A DNA stretch of 64,000 bases, from NCBI RefSeq assembly GCF_905220415.1, contig NC_059537.1:8501622-8565621 (forward strand). Reading direction: 5' to 3'. Shown piece after piece: positions 44,496-58,800 of this stretch (the stretch's first letter is position 1; each line of letters starts with the position of its first letter). A program made the position numbers and the translations under genes. Below the pieces are notes generated by a model. That model was given only the letters and a program-made list of their open reading frames with translations. It searched no databases and had not been told where the DNA came from. This stretch comes from Colias croceus. Taxonomy: Eukaryota > Arthropoda > Insecta > Lepidoptera > Pieridae.

Positions 44496-44626
44496 TCTAT
44501 ACTAATATCATAAAGCTGAATTCTTTCGGTGCTAGATAGAGCATTTACCGAGGCAGGCATACTATATAATATCATCACTCTACCCACAGGAGCGGAGCAA
44601 TGCGGGTAAACCGCGGGCACAACTAG
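44496..44626 (+). mobile_element. Very short Helitron
   Basis: 131 bp: TCTATACTAATATCATAAAG after A, hairpin GCGG-GTAAA-CCGC, end CTAG then T. It lies 8 bp from the fold-back element. Confidence 0.78.
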
Positions 44627-46644
44627 TATAGGATAGAGAAATTCTCAGAGACATGGATAAGGACACAAAATATGAGCCAAAACAATATAGAATCAAACGA
44701 TATGAAACTTAATATAAAAGGATAAACTGACAACACAAACTTCCGCATAAAAACAAATCTATCTCCTTACCAATGAAAAACAGATTTACCTTTGACGAAA
44801 TTATTCCGCCAATAAATATAAAATACATTCTTATGTTGACATATTGTCAGGGGAAGATGTTTGCATAAAATATTAAATAATATAAAATATTTATCTCATC
44901 TTGAATAGAATAAAATTACCACGTTCAACTACACAAATATTTTTTTTTTTTATTTGCCGACATTAATATATTTTATGTGTTGTAAAATAATTTTAAATAT
45001 TAATTATTCGTTTCCATTCAATTGATGGACCTATACAACTTAAATGTGTTGGAAAATCTTATACTTGTACTTATTGTACATAATAATATATAATATCACT
45101 TTAATAATCTTCCTATACTAAAACTTTTTAGCATTTTATGCGATGAATTCTGAAATTATCATTGAAGGCCTATACAAAGGCGTGAAAAGCAAATAATTAG
45201 TGTTTTAGTATGTAGGTGGTGTGTGTCGCTTATAATTTGACGCACCTAATTGTTGTGAGTAGGCGTGTATGTATTTTTAGATCAAAAATAATGATATGTA
45301 CTATAAAATAATGGTAATACATCAGTAAAGAAAGGAATCTTAATTTTTTTAATGTTATGGAGGCAAACGACGCTTTAAACTGGTGGTTAGTAAATTGCGT
45401 CGCCCATAGACGACGCCCATAGGTAATAGACGTTATGGTCTATAAGTGTTGCCTACCGGTATGTGATAAAGGAAAAGACTCAATTATAAATTGACGTAGC
45501 TAACTGTTAATTTAGAGATTAAAATACAAGCTGCACAGCAATAAAGTTTGCTACTTTCATTCACTTTGTCAACAATACGTCTACGTTTAAATAGTTTGCG
45601 GCTGTTTGTGGCTTCTCAAAGATTCGGTAGCGTCGAGCGGTCTATTGATGAGGAGACAGGTGCGTTGTGCCTCAACTTTTTCAAAGGCAAACTTAGCAGA
45701 CGGCTAGCCAACTGTACCGACTTATAGCAGATATGCATTTCCATTTATTATATTGCTGTGAAATTACCTTATATGCGTACTAATTTAAAGTGCACAATGA
45801 ACATAATAAAATTTCGCAATTGATTCGACGATATCTATTATTAATTTATTGGTGGTGAAATTAATATCCATACTTTTTAAGTTTTCACACTACAATTACC
45901 TTTTTTTTAAGTGGGAAGACTGTGAGGAAACTATAAGTACATATCTAGATATCATCTACTACTAATAATATTCTCAAACCTAGATATGTAATGTACCTAA
46001 CATAATTTAATAGTTTTTCTTTTTCCTTATAATTCATATAACAAAGGACGCTAATTCACATGTTGTTACAAAATACTGAGAACATTTTCTTAGCTTTCAT
46101 TGTGCTCTGCTTGTTAAAAGGTATCAATTAAGCTCAAGGAGTTCTGAAATAAAGAATTCACGTCGCTGCACTTTTATGTACTTTATAGAGCAACATGTCC
46201 CTTAGTTTTATCTATATTTTATAATTTTCTCAACCATGATTGTTTGTCGAAAGCATATTTGAGACTATGAATTGATTAATTGAATTAAATAATATTTTTA
46301 TCTGAATCTCCTTTGAAAATATTACTTTGGAATATTTATGGATTTTCTATGTATAGACCGATGAAATAATAACTTTTTCTGTTTCTTGTTGAAATCCCCA
46401 ACTGTGGGTGCTCTAAAAGTTGTGCTTTTACGTAACATTGAACAAAGAGACTAATAACTCCGTCCTCTTCAGAAAAACTCAAAGAAGACAACCGGAACAA
46501 GTCCAGGACTTTACGAAACGAAAAAGTCCATTGACGTCCAGAGATGGTATACAGTTTTAGAACTTTATAAAGACAAACTTATTGACGCTCCGAGGAGAGA
46601 ATACATTCTAAAAATTAAAAGGAATATTATACCTTTATTGCTAG
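44627..46644. other. No gene seen
   Basis: AT-rich. 45395-45425 repeats GACGCCCATAG twice. No credible ORF or RNA gene. Confidence 0.4.
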
Positions 46645-46839
46645 TCAATACTAATATTATAAAGAGGAAAGGTTTGTAATTATGTTTGTATGTATGTTTT
46701 TTACGCATAAACTACTGGATCGATTTTGATGAAATTTGGCACAGACAATCTTTAGACCCTGAGAAAGAATAGGCATATAGCATAGGCTACCTTTTATTGC
46801 GAAATATGTACCACGGGCGAAGCCGGGGCGGACCACTAG
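46645..46839 (+). mobile_element. Non-autonomous Helitron
   Basis: Start TCAATACTAATATTATAAAG, end GGGGCGGACCACTAG (46836-46839) then T. The 3' half matches 43744-43926 while the 5' half is a different subfamily (TACGCATAAACTACTGGATC), so it is a mosaic. Its 5' flank is G rather than A. Confidence 0.7.
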
Positions 46840-46891
46840 TATTGTATATTATTGTTCTTTGTTTAATTATACCAATAAAAATTTTATCTTA

Positions 46892-47374
46892 TCTATATAT
46901 ATACATGTAATAAATCTGTAGAAGGGTCAATTCTGTACATTGAAAATATTGAAAAAATAAATACCAGGGGGTGTTACTGGATCGATACCAAACCCAAATA
47001 TGTGATTAAAAAAATTTTTGTCTGTCTGTCTGTCTGTCTGTCTGTATGTGAAGGCATCACGTGAAAACTAACGGTTCGATTTCGATGAAACTTGGTATAA
47101 TTATACCTTATTATCCTGGGCGTAAAATAGGATACTTTTTATCCTGAAAAAATACGAAGAAAAAAATTAATCTTAATTTTTCAGTTTTATCCATAGACGT
47201 TGTTCTGCAGAACCGCGAACACACGTTGCGTATTATTATAGGCCTAGCCGTATTTGGGTCCAATAGATTTTAAGAATTTATAAGATGTCATTGTCAGAGT
47301 TACTCAAAATGGAGAAATAAACCATCCACGCGAAGACCAACATCCGCGCGGACGGAGTCGCGGGCGGAAGCTAG
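46892..47374 (+). mobile_element. Longer Helitron-like element
   Basis: Probable start TCTATATATATACATG at 46892 after A. It has a (GTCT)n tract at about 47020 and ends GAGTCGCGGGCGGAAGCTAG (47371-47374) then T. About 483 bp without coding frame. Related to 14536-14830 and to the 3' end at 16276. Confidence 0.65.
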
Positions 47375-48759
47375 TTCTAAATATAAGTACGTTTCAATTT
47401 GTTAATTAGGGACAGGAAAATATTTTCAGTTTGATATAAAAATGAAAACGGTTTTTAGAGCAAAATAATATAAAGGCAATCTCTGCTCTACTTTTGTTTC
47501 ATAATTCTTATTTAAAATACATTTTAGTATAATATCTTAAAGCAGCAAAATATTACAAGTGTATTATCGTAAACTACTCTGAATTTTAATATACTCGCGA
47601 CTCAACCCACGTAACTACCACTTTTTCTTTGTTCTACAAGCATGTTCAACTTATCTATTGGTTAAGTTTTCGGAAGTTATTGTTGGGAAATGTTGCCTAC
47701 ATATAGATAATATCACTTCAATAAGATACACATTTTTGATACTAAATGTTTTATCAGAAATATTAATTTTCTTAAAAACTAAATATAATAATTTAATTAA
47801 GATGTCCATAATAATATGTGTCTAAAATTCGAGCTTAATAGCAAGCAAGCTTAATAGCTTCTTAAATAGCAGTTAATTTTCTTCCATATTGATTCACATT
47901 ACATCTACTGTGTGTATGTGTAACACAAGTTAATTAAGTTTTCAAAATATATATATGTATAATTCTTCACATTTTTGTGTACTTAAGTTATACCTAGAAG
48001 GTAAGAATAATTTATTCACGATTTCAATTTTTAAATGAAATACCTATCTGCAACTGTTTTAAAGATCAAGTGCTCTCAACTTCGCTGCATTTTCTTTTAA
48101 TATACAAGATACACAGGAAATCCATAGCTTATCGGAAGGTAAGAATAGCTGCTCGAAAATAGAATTCCATGGAAGAACATAATACCGCGATATTCTGAAG
48201 TAAATATATTTAATATTAGTTTTATAGCATCCCGGTGCCTTATATGGGAGAAATTTAGCCTGGGCGCGTGCAAAGACGTGGGTTCGAATCACGCCTCGTG
48301 ATCGATTTTTTTCTATATTTTTATCGTTTCCAAATCTATTTGTTTTTAAATAAAGCTGATGTATGATGACGTAACAAGTTATGGTCCATTTGTGAGTGGA
48401 CTGTTAATACGCTGGTATTAATTTAGGTGTGTAATATACTGGTCTCAGATGGCTTGCACTGACCATTCATTACACCAAAGCTAAGGATAACTCCATAATA
48501 TTACGACGTACTATAATGTACTGCAAATTACTTGTCATTAGCCCTAAACCCAGTTATAAGCCGCTAATTAATTAGGCTATTAATTCATCAACGCGACAAA
48601 GCAATTCCCAGGAATTATCATCTGGGTTTAATACAGTTGAAAATTCTTAATTCATAAGTTTTCATCGGTATTGTTTTGTTGTGTTCTTAATTAATAATTA
48701 GTAACTGAATTGTCTTACGATCTTATTATTAACTTAACTTATTTAGGTTACTTTTAATT
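47375..48759. other. No gene seen; one tRNA-like fragment
   Basis: 48277-48293 forms a tRNA T-arm (CGTGGGTTCGAATCACG) followed by CCTCGTGA. No matching acceptor 5' strand, D-arm or anticodon arm is found at proper spacing, so this is at most a tRNA or SINE remnant. Confidence 0.4.
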
Positions 48760-49002
48760 AAGGTAGTGGAAAAATACGCACGTAATCGTGGTGATGTAAA
48801 AAGTGAAGTCCCATGTCCCCTAGTGGGGTAAGGGGCAGATGCATTATGATTACATCTGTTACACGATCGATTTTTTAAGGGACAAGTAGGTGATGCTTTC
48901 TGTGTACTGCCAGACCGAGACATTTTTTTCTCGTCTCCACCGAAAATCGAATCCCTTGGTTGTACGCTCGCGCGTCAACCACTGTACCATGGAGGCGGTC
49001 GA
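48760..49002 (-). mobile_element. tRNA-derived SINE
   Basis: On the minus strand: a tRNA-like head with A-box-like TGGTACAGTGGTTGAC (48989-48974) and B-box-like GGGATTCGATTTT (about 48955-48943), an A-run, then a non-tRNA body with ATGTCTCGGTCTGGCAGTAC. This layout is typical of insect SINEs transcribed by RNA polymerase III. Ends approximate. Confidence 0.7.
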
Positions 49003-52000
49003 TCGTAAATCGTAATAATTTTTTGTATAATATAATTTTTATATAGGTAGATTAATTATACACATAGTTATTAAAAACGTGGATTATAATAATGTATATT
49101 TAAAATATTAATGAGACCTCAATCAACTAATTTTATCTACTATTGGAAATCCGTATTCCAGTAAAAAGAACTCATTGCAAATGCCACAGATTTAAGTTTA
49201 CCATTAAGTAGCTGTATACTTGTAACTTAGTATAAAGTGTACTGAGGACCTTTACCGAGTCTTTCACATCAGTATTCCGAACCGCATTCAACGAGAGGAA
49301 ACAAATTCCCAAAATTGAATTTTAGGAAACGAGTTGAATACGACACGGTGTACATAAACTTGAAAAAGAAAAAGATTTTGTTATTTCATTAGAAAATGTT
49401 GAAATATTGTCTGGTGCCGTTTCGACTTCTTAAATTATAAGATCTGAATAACAAAATTATAACCTAAATGGTAAGAAGTCGACGTTTAAAATTCCCCGAA
49501 CTCGGAAAAAAATCCGACAAGAACGATTATTAAAAGTTAAATTGCTGGTCTTCTATTATACGACGAAGATGAAATTAATTTTAGGTTTAGGTTCATAATC
49601 ATATCAACCTGAAAAGATATAATATTATATTGTATGTCGCATGGTTTTTAATTATTATTTTGATTCAATAGTGCCTAGATCACATTTAACAAAAAACGAA
49701 AAAGCTTAGCATCAACGTCATATTTCTAACCTAATGCCAAAGCTTTCCTAACTCAGCAGTTTATCTAAACGACAGTATTGGCAGCAGTTTTATTCATACG
49801 GACCTTGCTCTATTTTCAGTTTAAACTAGACAAATGGAATTAAAGGCTTAAACATATATAAAACAAATAATATATAATGGAAGGAAGAATACCACAATCT
49901 TCATATTATGACTTTTAAATAACCGAATTTCTTAATTAGCACTATATTTTACATCATTCCAAATTACATAACTCATATTAGTATGTCTTAAACTTTCATC
50001 ATAATATAAGCCTATAGAAAACAGATGTGGTTCGTTTTAATTAACCAAATAATCTCATATACAAATTTATCTCACAGGAAATTTAATTAATAACAGAAAC
50101 TCATTCATGCCAATTAATAAACAAACAAGAATAGTTCACAGGTATTTGCCAAAGTTCTACGTGTCATAATCTCTTGCAAATCTAGAATTAAATTTCAGGC
50201 TTAACTGCCGCATTAAGGTGCCTGTATTACGCTAAATGCTTCAGGAGATATTATAGAAATTTGCATATGGAAAGCTCTTTAACATAACCGTGGTTTCAGA
50301 TTGCGACAATTGATTCCCGACGTACGTCTGTAGAATTCCACGTTAATGGTAATGTGATAAAAGACAATTCAAATGTATATCGAATATCGATTATTGTGTG
50401 TTGGGAGTCGGGCGTAGGCATAGATCACACTTGTAGAAATGCGGGAATTGCTCATTATTAAATGTTATCATGTTTATAAGATATACATTTCAATATTATA
50501 AACAAAAAGGATACAAATCAGTGACGTAACATTAGTGTTTTGAACTTTATGTAGAACACGTATTATTACAACAGTAGACAATTTTAAATAGTTTATCAAT
50601 TATTCAAAATAGCTAAAGTGACGCATACATTTAATTCGGTATTGAGGGCAGCCTTTTTGTTGTAAACGAAATCCATAACGTACCTAGTCTTTGTAAGAAA
50701 AATTGCAGGTGTAGAGCTAGTTTATAACTAGTCCATCAAATAATACACATTTTAAACAGATAGATTTGAACCGAAGCAAAATATAATTTAAATTTACATA
50801 TTTTTTAAATTTACTAAATACTACATAGCTAGTAAATAATAAAGGCACTGCAAACAATATTCATTTTAAAGTGTAGTGTGCAAGTTTAATATTTTTTGTA
50901 TCATTAAAAGAAAATTAAATTAATCTTTCTGTAAAATTACGCTGTTATGACTCTCGTATAATAATTAAAGTTTCCATGAAACATAATTGCCTTCGCGGGT
51001 AAGTTACAGACTTAATTCATAGTATTCATATTTTTTGTTTATAAATCAGCAAGCGCTTAAAGCGAAATTATCTCGATATCTAATCCTAATTACTCAGTAC
51101 TAAGTGACGAGACTAATTAACGAAATTAATGCACGTTAGGCGTATGAACCTAAAAGTTGTAACGCGACGGGCACTTTGTCATGTCAAGCTTTTAACAGGC
51201 TATTTAATTTCTCTTTGTGAAGTAAATTAAGACATTAAATCGTTTCTGCGAGAGTATACATAATAAGGGGGGATGTTAATGAATCATAAATTTATACCTG
51301 AAAAGGTAATTACCTTTTATAATAATATATTGTACTTTGGCATCATATTTAATAACATACAGTTTAATTAGGTACATAATATTATAAATTCAACGTTGTA
51401 TGTCTGTGATTGATTTGATAAGATCCTTTATACGAGTATATTGTGACGCATTGGAGTAACGATTAGCGCATTATCGTGAAGCTTCTGCTTTCAATCCTCA
51501 GGAGACAATAATAAAGCCCGAAATTGGGAAGATACAATCGTTTGATTATTTTTCCCTAAGGAAAACTGGTGTTAAGAGTACCTATGAACGTTCTTTCCCA
51601 TACTGATTTTTGTCCTTAAAAATAATCTGAAGTTACATACGTATGAAGTACATCAATTACAAGTGAACTGAAGAATATATTATTATATTATGTTGACCCA
51701 CTAAATAGAAATCAACTTAATATTATACTAATTATTTTGTCTAATACGTAAGCAATTTCTTCGTTATATTGTTTTATTTGAATTGTTTTATTATTCACCT
51801 TGTCGTATTTTTCATAACATGAATTTATAGTATCTCTGATTAGCCTGAATATTTCAGTTCAAAATTCTAAACCGTCTTCACTGAATTGGGCCTTTATTTT
51901 ATTTCTAGGTGTAGTAACAATAGTTTTAGAAACTTGTTTCTACAATTGAAATTTGTACGTTGTGGTTGTATCAAGAACTGGCTCGTTCCGCAAGATTCAA

Positions 52001-52606
52001 TTTTAAAATTTGCTCCTCTCACTAAATCGCGGCTTGAATATAAATAGAGTGTAGAGTTATGACTGCTGTGGCCTAAGTATTATTTCAAGTTTGAATTCTG
52101 AAACCTAGGAAAGTTGAGTTGGCGATAAAGTACAATGGCCACTGATTATAATTTTCCACTGAATTATTATGGGTCGATTGTAAAACCATTCTCTAATTGT
52201 AAGGAAAGGCTTGACTGCGAGCCTTCCCTTATTAGGTTTAGATAATTATGATTAATCTTTGTCTATTAAAGTGAAACTTTTATTACAGCATCGTCTCAAA
52301 CTTTTTGGTCTGTGTAGCGCATGTCGCGTGACGCACGATACGTACGATAATTATCGTACAAATACGATAATATTTAGTTAAATGTCTATAGTGTGAAAAA
52401 AGTTTCACTTTTACCGTGGTTTCATAAAACCACACAACATTTTTTTTTTCATTTGTGTATCGATTGTAATTATTGTGCAAATTTTAGTCATATAGTTCAG
52501 CTTCAACTTTAAATTATTTAGAGAGTCAAGAATATAATATGTTTGTTTACCGTTATTGATAAATAATAATATAACTAGATCGAGAAAATTACAATCTATA
52601 TGTATA
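49003..52606. other. No gene seen
   Basis: AT-rich. All ORFs are short and low-complexity. I recognise no RNA gene or bounded repeat. Confidence 0.4.
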
Positions 52607-52812
52607 CTAGCTTTCCGCCCGCGGCTTCGCCCGCGTTTTCAAAGAAAAACCAGCATAGTTCCCGTTCCCGAGGGATTTCCGGGATAAAACCTATCCTATC
52701 TCTCAAGTTGGATCGAACTGCACATGGTGTGCGAATTTTATTATAATCGGTTAAGTGGTTTAGGAGTCCATTGAGGACAAACATTGTGACACGAGATTTA
52801 TATATATTAAGA
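52607..52812 (-). mobile_element. Non-autonomous Helitron
   Basis: Minus-strand copy of the 6618/6827 family, start TCTTAATATATATAAATC at 52812 after A, end CTAG at 52607 before T. 206 bp, as long as each dimer unit. Confidence 0.85.
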
Positions 52813-55800
52813 TTAATAATCTGGACTTCAATCATCAGGTAATTGCTCAGATAAATAAATAAAATATATTGTTATGTACATCTTAATTAGGCCTTATAGA
52901 AAATACATGCTATTTATGCTATATTGTTGGTAGGCTGTATAAAAGTAATATATGAATACAGTAGGTACATGAATAAATGACATATTAAAGGTTTCCACGA
53001 ACACGTGTATTATTACCGAAATAACGAGCGTGTCAATTATAATTGTTGTTATGATCTCTTGTATTGTATTTTGGCATAATATCTCATGTAGGTACAAAAT
53101 AACACCCAAAATACGCTGTAATGACACAAAATTAAATACAGTAGGTATACAATTTATTCTTCTTGATACTTATTGGAAAACCTTATTAATTAATATTAAG
53201 GGACTTACAGAGAATCTCTTAAACTCCTATTTATAAAGCATTTGAATGCATTAAAATCAAAAATATCAATCTCTTAAACTCATCAATTAATGAACTCTGA
53301 AAAAGCTAACCACGCTTATTAATTAAATAATTGTTTTAGGTTACTTTTATAATTCAGTGAAGTAAAACGGAATAAATTTAAAGCAATTGATATCCAATCG
53401 AAGACATTTGAAATCTTGTAGGCAAATATAGATAGGAATATTCATATAGTTATTAATTAAAGATTAAAATGGCCCACTGGCCATTGAATATAAGCACTTT
53501 GGTATATTATGAACATAAAACCCCTGCTTTGTGAGATTATTTTCATGATGCATCCTATAAAATACATTCCTGTACATTCTATTATTTTTGTACTCGTTAC
53601 CCAGTATAAAAATATTGTTATTCTAGCTAACGTGAAATAACAGGAATCGATACGTTACCATGTATCATGGATTTAAATTCTCGTTTCATACACCGAGATA
53701 CTATACCTGCGGAAATTGAATTCGAACTGCGAGTATGAACATAATATAGCGATATGATAGTGGACGTGTACTTTGAGTGACGTTCTATCAGTCCATCAGC
53801 CGGCAACACAAAGACATCGATCTCATGCTGTAACAACATCCGTTGACATGTTGCAATGACCAAGTTATCGGTACATTCGTTTTGATATCGCCCGCCACGA
53901 CCACTCCATACTGTACACCAATTTCAAACTAACTACGCAGCGTCAGTTTGGCAACTACAATATTTGTTTCTATTTTATTCCCGTTTGCACGAAATGTAAA
54001 GTAAATTGTGTAAAATAATTCAGCCGTATTCATCATACTTAATTCAAATACAACGTAGGTGAGACTCGACTACTAATTGCGCTAATAATACCTGAGACAT
54101 TATGTAAATTTGATTAACCTTTTGGGTATAAAACTTTTGCTTCCGTCGTAAAGTTATATTATTATACGTACAAGTAGGTTTTATTTAAACCATAATATCT
54201 TTTGTAGAACTAAATTGAAGCGCTTAATCCTCGCTAAGTCCACTTTACATATAAATCTGTAATTAAATAAAAGCGTACCTCGCGCATTAAGTATTAAGTA
54301 TGCTATTATATTTCTATAAAATTAAGATCCAGTATATGTATTATTATGATTTTCTATATTTAATACCAATAGTTACTAATACTAAAAAGCTCTCTTGTAG
54401 TAGAATAAAACAATAAAAAATGTGACATAGTACCTATTAAAAACTGATTTCTATTTTAATTTTCGTATTTCAATAAATTCGAAATTCATTTATTTAGGAA
54501 AGAAGTTGGTAGCTGCCATAATAACCATGATCGAAAAGTTGATATAATTTTCAAATTATAACTTTCTGAATTCAAAAAATATCAAAAACCTCATTGTAAC
54601 ATTGGCAACGGATATATATACAATTACATTGAAATAATAAAAAGCGGTTATTAAACTTACAAAATAAGGGAAATAATTTATTTTATTAGTAAAGTCGCAC
54701 GCATGAATTGTCCTTATTAGGTTTAGAACTCGGCAAAAATCGGCGAATTCACTAATAGTCATCATGATAAAGTTTCCGATACAAGGAAAGTTAGTAGAAA
54801 GCCACGTATCAAAGTAGGGAAAGATTTACAAACTATCGTAAAGTTTCAATAATCCCCCTAAGTTCATTGTAACTACAGCTATTTCGTGAACGACAACCAC
54901 AATAAAACTATTCGTGAGAATGTACTTTTTATGCAATAAATAGATAACGTAATTTTCATGTGATTAATTATAGCGGTACAGTTCATTTTTAAATATTATA
55001 TTTCTGCACATAACAAAGCTATTTTTTTAAATTATAATAAAGAATTAAGCCGTTGTATAAAAGCCGAATTTTGAGTTACATAATTTATATTATCCACTTA
55101 TAGATAAGAAATTCGTCGAAGTGCAGCTGTCGGAACAAAATATGAGCTGATAATGTTTATGATACAATAATTTAGTCAGAGTGACGTCGGACTATTAACT
55201 TTAATCAAAAATAAAACGGGTGTACACATCGAGCTATGTTTTCATGGGTACAGACAAATTACGTGTTTTCTTCGTTGCGTAGAGTCTTACTGCTGAATGT
55301 TCTTTGGTATCGAACAGTCTCATCCAAAAACTAAATCCCATTTTTGATCATATATATATGTTAGTTATATACTTATGTAAACCTCAACTAGATGTTGCGG
55401 CTTCCTTCTGTGCTTTACTCTATCAGAACTAGAAAAAATGTAGTAAAAGTAACGTATGAAGATTGTGTTTATCTTTAGATGGAAATAAATATTTACTCAT
55501 ATATTTGGAAACACTGTTTTTTTATTCATCCATTGAACAAATATTCGACACTTGTAACCATATTCTCAACGATGCAGCGCAACAGAGAGGCAATTTTCGA
55601 CGCTCTTATGCTTAGTGCAGATTACATTTGACTTGCATTGAAAGTGATAGTTTCACTTTACGTATTTTATATTTTGTTTTCTTTCTATTTTTAGTCTGAG
55701 TGTACATAGATTCTTAACAAATATGAATGTACCTTTCCATCAGAATATAACTATAGAATATGATGATAAAACAACAAATTGACCAAAAAAAGAAATCACT

Positions 55801-58800
55801 GATAAAACCCGCCAAGAAAGTTTTTTCATAATTTTTATGTTTTAAATATTATCTAAATTATTGTCTGATACTTTTTAGTCTCATAGGTATAATAAAATGT
55901 AGTTGATAATTCAATAATAAATAATTTTAATCAGATCAAGGTGATATCAATAAGCATTCATTGAATGAATAATTTGAATTAAACCACTTACATACTTTCC
56001 TTTTAAAACTATTCGTAATCGCTTACTCAAATTTGTTAATGTAATATGACATTTAGTCGAAACTTTGCCCTCAGTTAAGCGAATAATTTGACCCTTTGAC
56101 GTTATAATAAATTGACTTTGGGGTGCTTCAAATTAATAGAAGTGATTAGGGTAAACTGAAAACCATCTTAACAAACATAATGCTATTCGCGTACCAAGAA
56201 TCCTATTAATATCTAAATTACACTTTAAACCGAATTTGTACATGAAAACTAAACTTTTAAGGAAGATTTTGCTTTAAGTCGGTACTATTTAATAAATAAT
56301 TAACTTCCCCCTTTTTAATAGAAAAAGTTTCTATTCGCTTAACTTCTTCACTTAGGTTTAACATTTTATAATACTTAGGGAAAAAAAGAAGATTAGTGAT
56401 AAGTTAAATCATGAATTTATAAAGTTTAAAGATAAAGAGATGCTTCAATTATTGTAATCAAAAGCAATGTATTATATTTTAAAGCATATTGTCTTTATTT
56501 TATATCATCGTTGTTAAAAATAATGAGGACAACACACAACACTCACAAAATAATGAGATACCTCTGCTAAATTAACCCGACGATCTGAACACACTAAAAT
56601 ACATTAAAACTGGTTATTTATGACCGAAAACTACCGTCGTTTTATCGGATTAAGTAGCAAAAGTTTATATTCAAAGTAAAGCTTAAATTTGTAGAATAAT
56701 AAAATAGTGGAATACGAAATTAACGCAAGTTCATAATGAATATTTATCGTTTTAATACCTTCCAGCTGGGCAGCTACGTGCGGAGTCCGTGGCGACTAAT
56801 ATTTGCAATTGCATACCGAGAATTGGTACAATTAGAAACACTTTTTATTGACTCAGTAATATGCCATGGTAATAATGGGTATATTATGATAAGACTGGAT
56901 TTATAAATAAAATTGATAAGTTTATGTATACAGTTGCAATGATTGATGAAGATGAATTTCAACGATCGTGTAGGTATATTATGTGGTGCCTTAAAATTTT
57001 AATTTATACTATATTAATATAAATTAAAATTTGGAAAAACTATGTTGCATTTGTGTAGTTTGTCTTAGAATTGCAATTGTGAGATGGATCATTTCGATTG
57101 TCTGAATTATCAAGTTTACACAGATTGACAAAGAATATAAAGATGTTCTGTTATGAAATGCCAATGTTATTTTATAAATTTATAATATTAATCATGATTT
57201 GAAAACAAGTTGTGTATGTGGTAAAATAAAAACAATAAGCAAATTCATAACGATATTGTAAAAATGTACAATGTACATACAACAGAAATGGTTTATAAAT
57301 AATGCAGAAAAACCAATGAGTTGTTGTGCATGTGCTTTGTTCAATAAGTCAATATTATATAGACGGGAACACTGGGCTATTTGAACATCAGAGTAAACGC
57401 GTCTACTATTAAACCTTTCGGAACTACGAACAATAACATTTGACGATGCGCTTTTAGAAAAAATGCCTGTTTTTATTTTCAAATCCGTAAAAAATCACAA
57501 CCTGAACTGACGAGAAAATTAAACTAAAACTATGTAATCCAAACTTTTTATTTCGAATTTCATCAGTCTATGAATTTATTTCCAAGTAAAACAATATTGT
57601 TTTGTAACCGCGTTTGTTTAACCGTTACCTCAAACAATATATAAAAACGGTTCAGAATTTTTAAAACGTTAAACATGAATACATTGTAATGTATTGCAAT
57701 AATACGTTCGCGTAGGTACTTTATATTTTTAATTATGCGTAATAATAAATGATTCATTCATTTTGCAGGCCGGTATGTGATCACAATAGCTGATAAGAGT
57801 TAAAAATCTAGCAGCGTGCTTACAACGCATCCAATCATTTATTATCTGGAAATATCCGCAATGTCCAACGTATATGTACTATATTGTAGCAGAGACACTG
57901 CAATACGTTTGTTTGTTCCGGACCGTATCTCTCTTTTTATAAGATGTCCTCACGACTTAAGAGTTACGGGTCGATACACCTTGTAAAGTTTAAACCTCTT
58001 CAAACTTAATACTGGCTTCTTCGTTTGTAGTTACCTAGACTTTCTAGTCCCAAGTTTTAATCTTTTTGTAGTGTAAATGTCCTTTATTTCTAAGCTACTT
58101 TCTGATTTGTATTAAAACTTTTATCTATATTGAATCGAAAGGCGTATAGTAATACGCATTGATTCGGCCACATCGTAAATTAAACACAATTTAATAGCAT
58201 TGGGCGTGCTTAGCATATTATATTGTGAATCGTATCAGAGGAATACATTCCAAATTCCATACATGGAGTTTGCAGACCTCCTCGTGACATGGCTCACTAA
58301 CGACTGTCATAATACGGTCGATTAAATCTATTGTTTCAATGAATTGCTTCTCGATACAATTGATAAATGCGCTTTTTATCAAAGGATGCTAATCAATAGT
58401 ATTACACAACAAATAAATGTGATAAAGAAACTCATTTTAACTTCACTCATTGTAGCAAAATAATGATAAAAATTAAATATATATTTTTTTTGGTTTTTAT
58501 GGCATTCAAATGCTTTACAAATATAAATTTATAAAGAATAGAAAAAATTCGATGGGTAGATTTATAAATTACTTCATGGCATTCATTTCTGCACATCAGG
58601 GACTACACCCTGATGTGCAGAAATCACGCCGGGAGTCTCGCTAATACTCCCAATAGTAAGATAGGAAACGCCATCGATTGAGGCGTGGTGTAATTTGTTA
58701 CTTGCCAATTACATTAATACCTGCCTAATTCGCCCCTTAAAACATTCGAAAATTATATAAAAATATATCTGTCACGTACGTATGCAGTGATGTGTTGAGA

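Noticed and set aside
48277..48302. tRNA gene
   Set aside because: Only a T-arm and a possible acceptor strand are present. Anticodon and D arms are missing.
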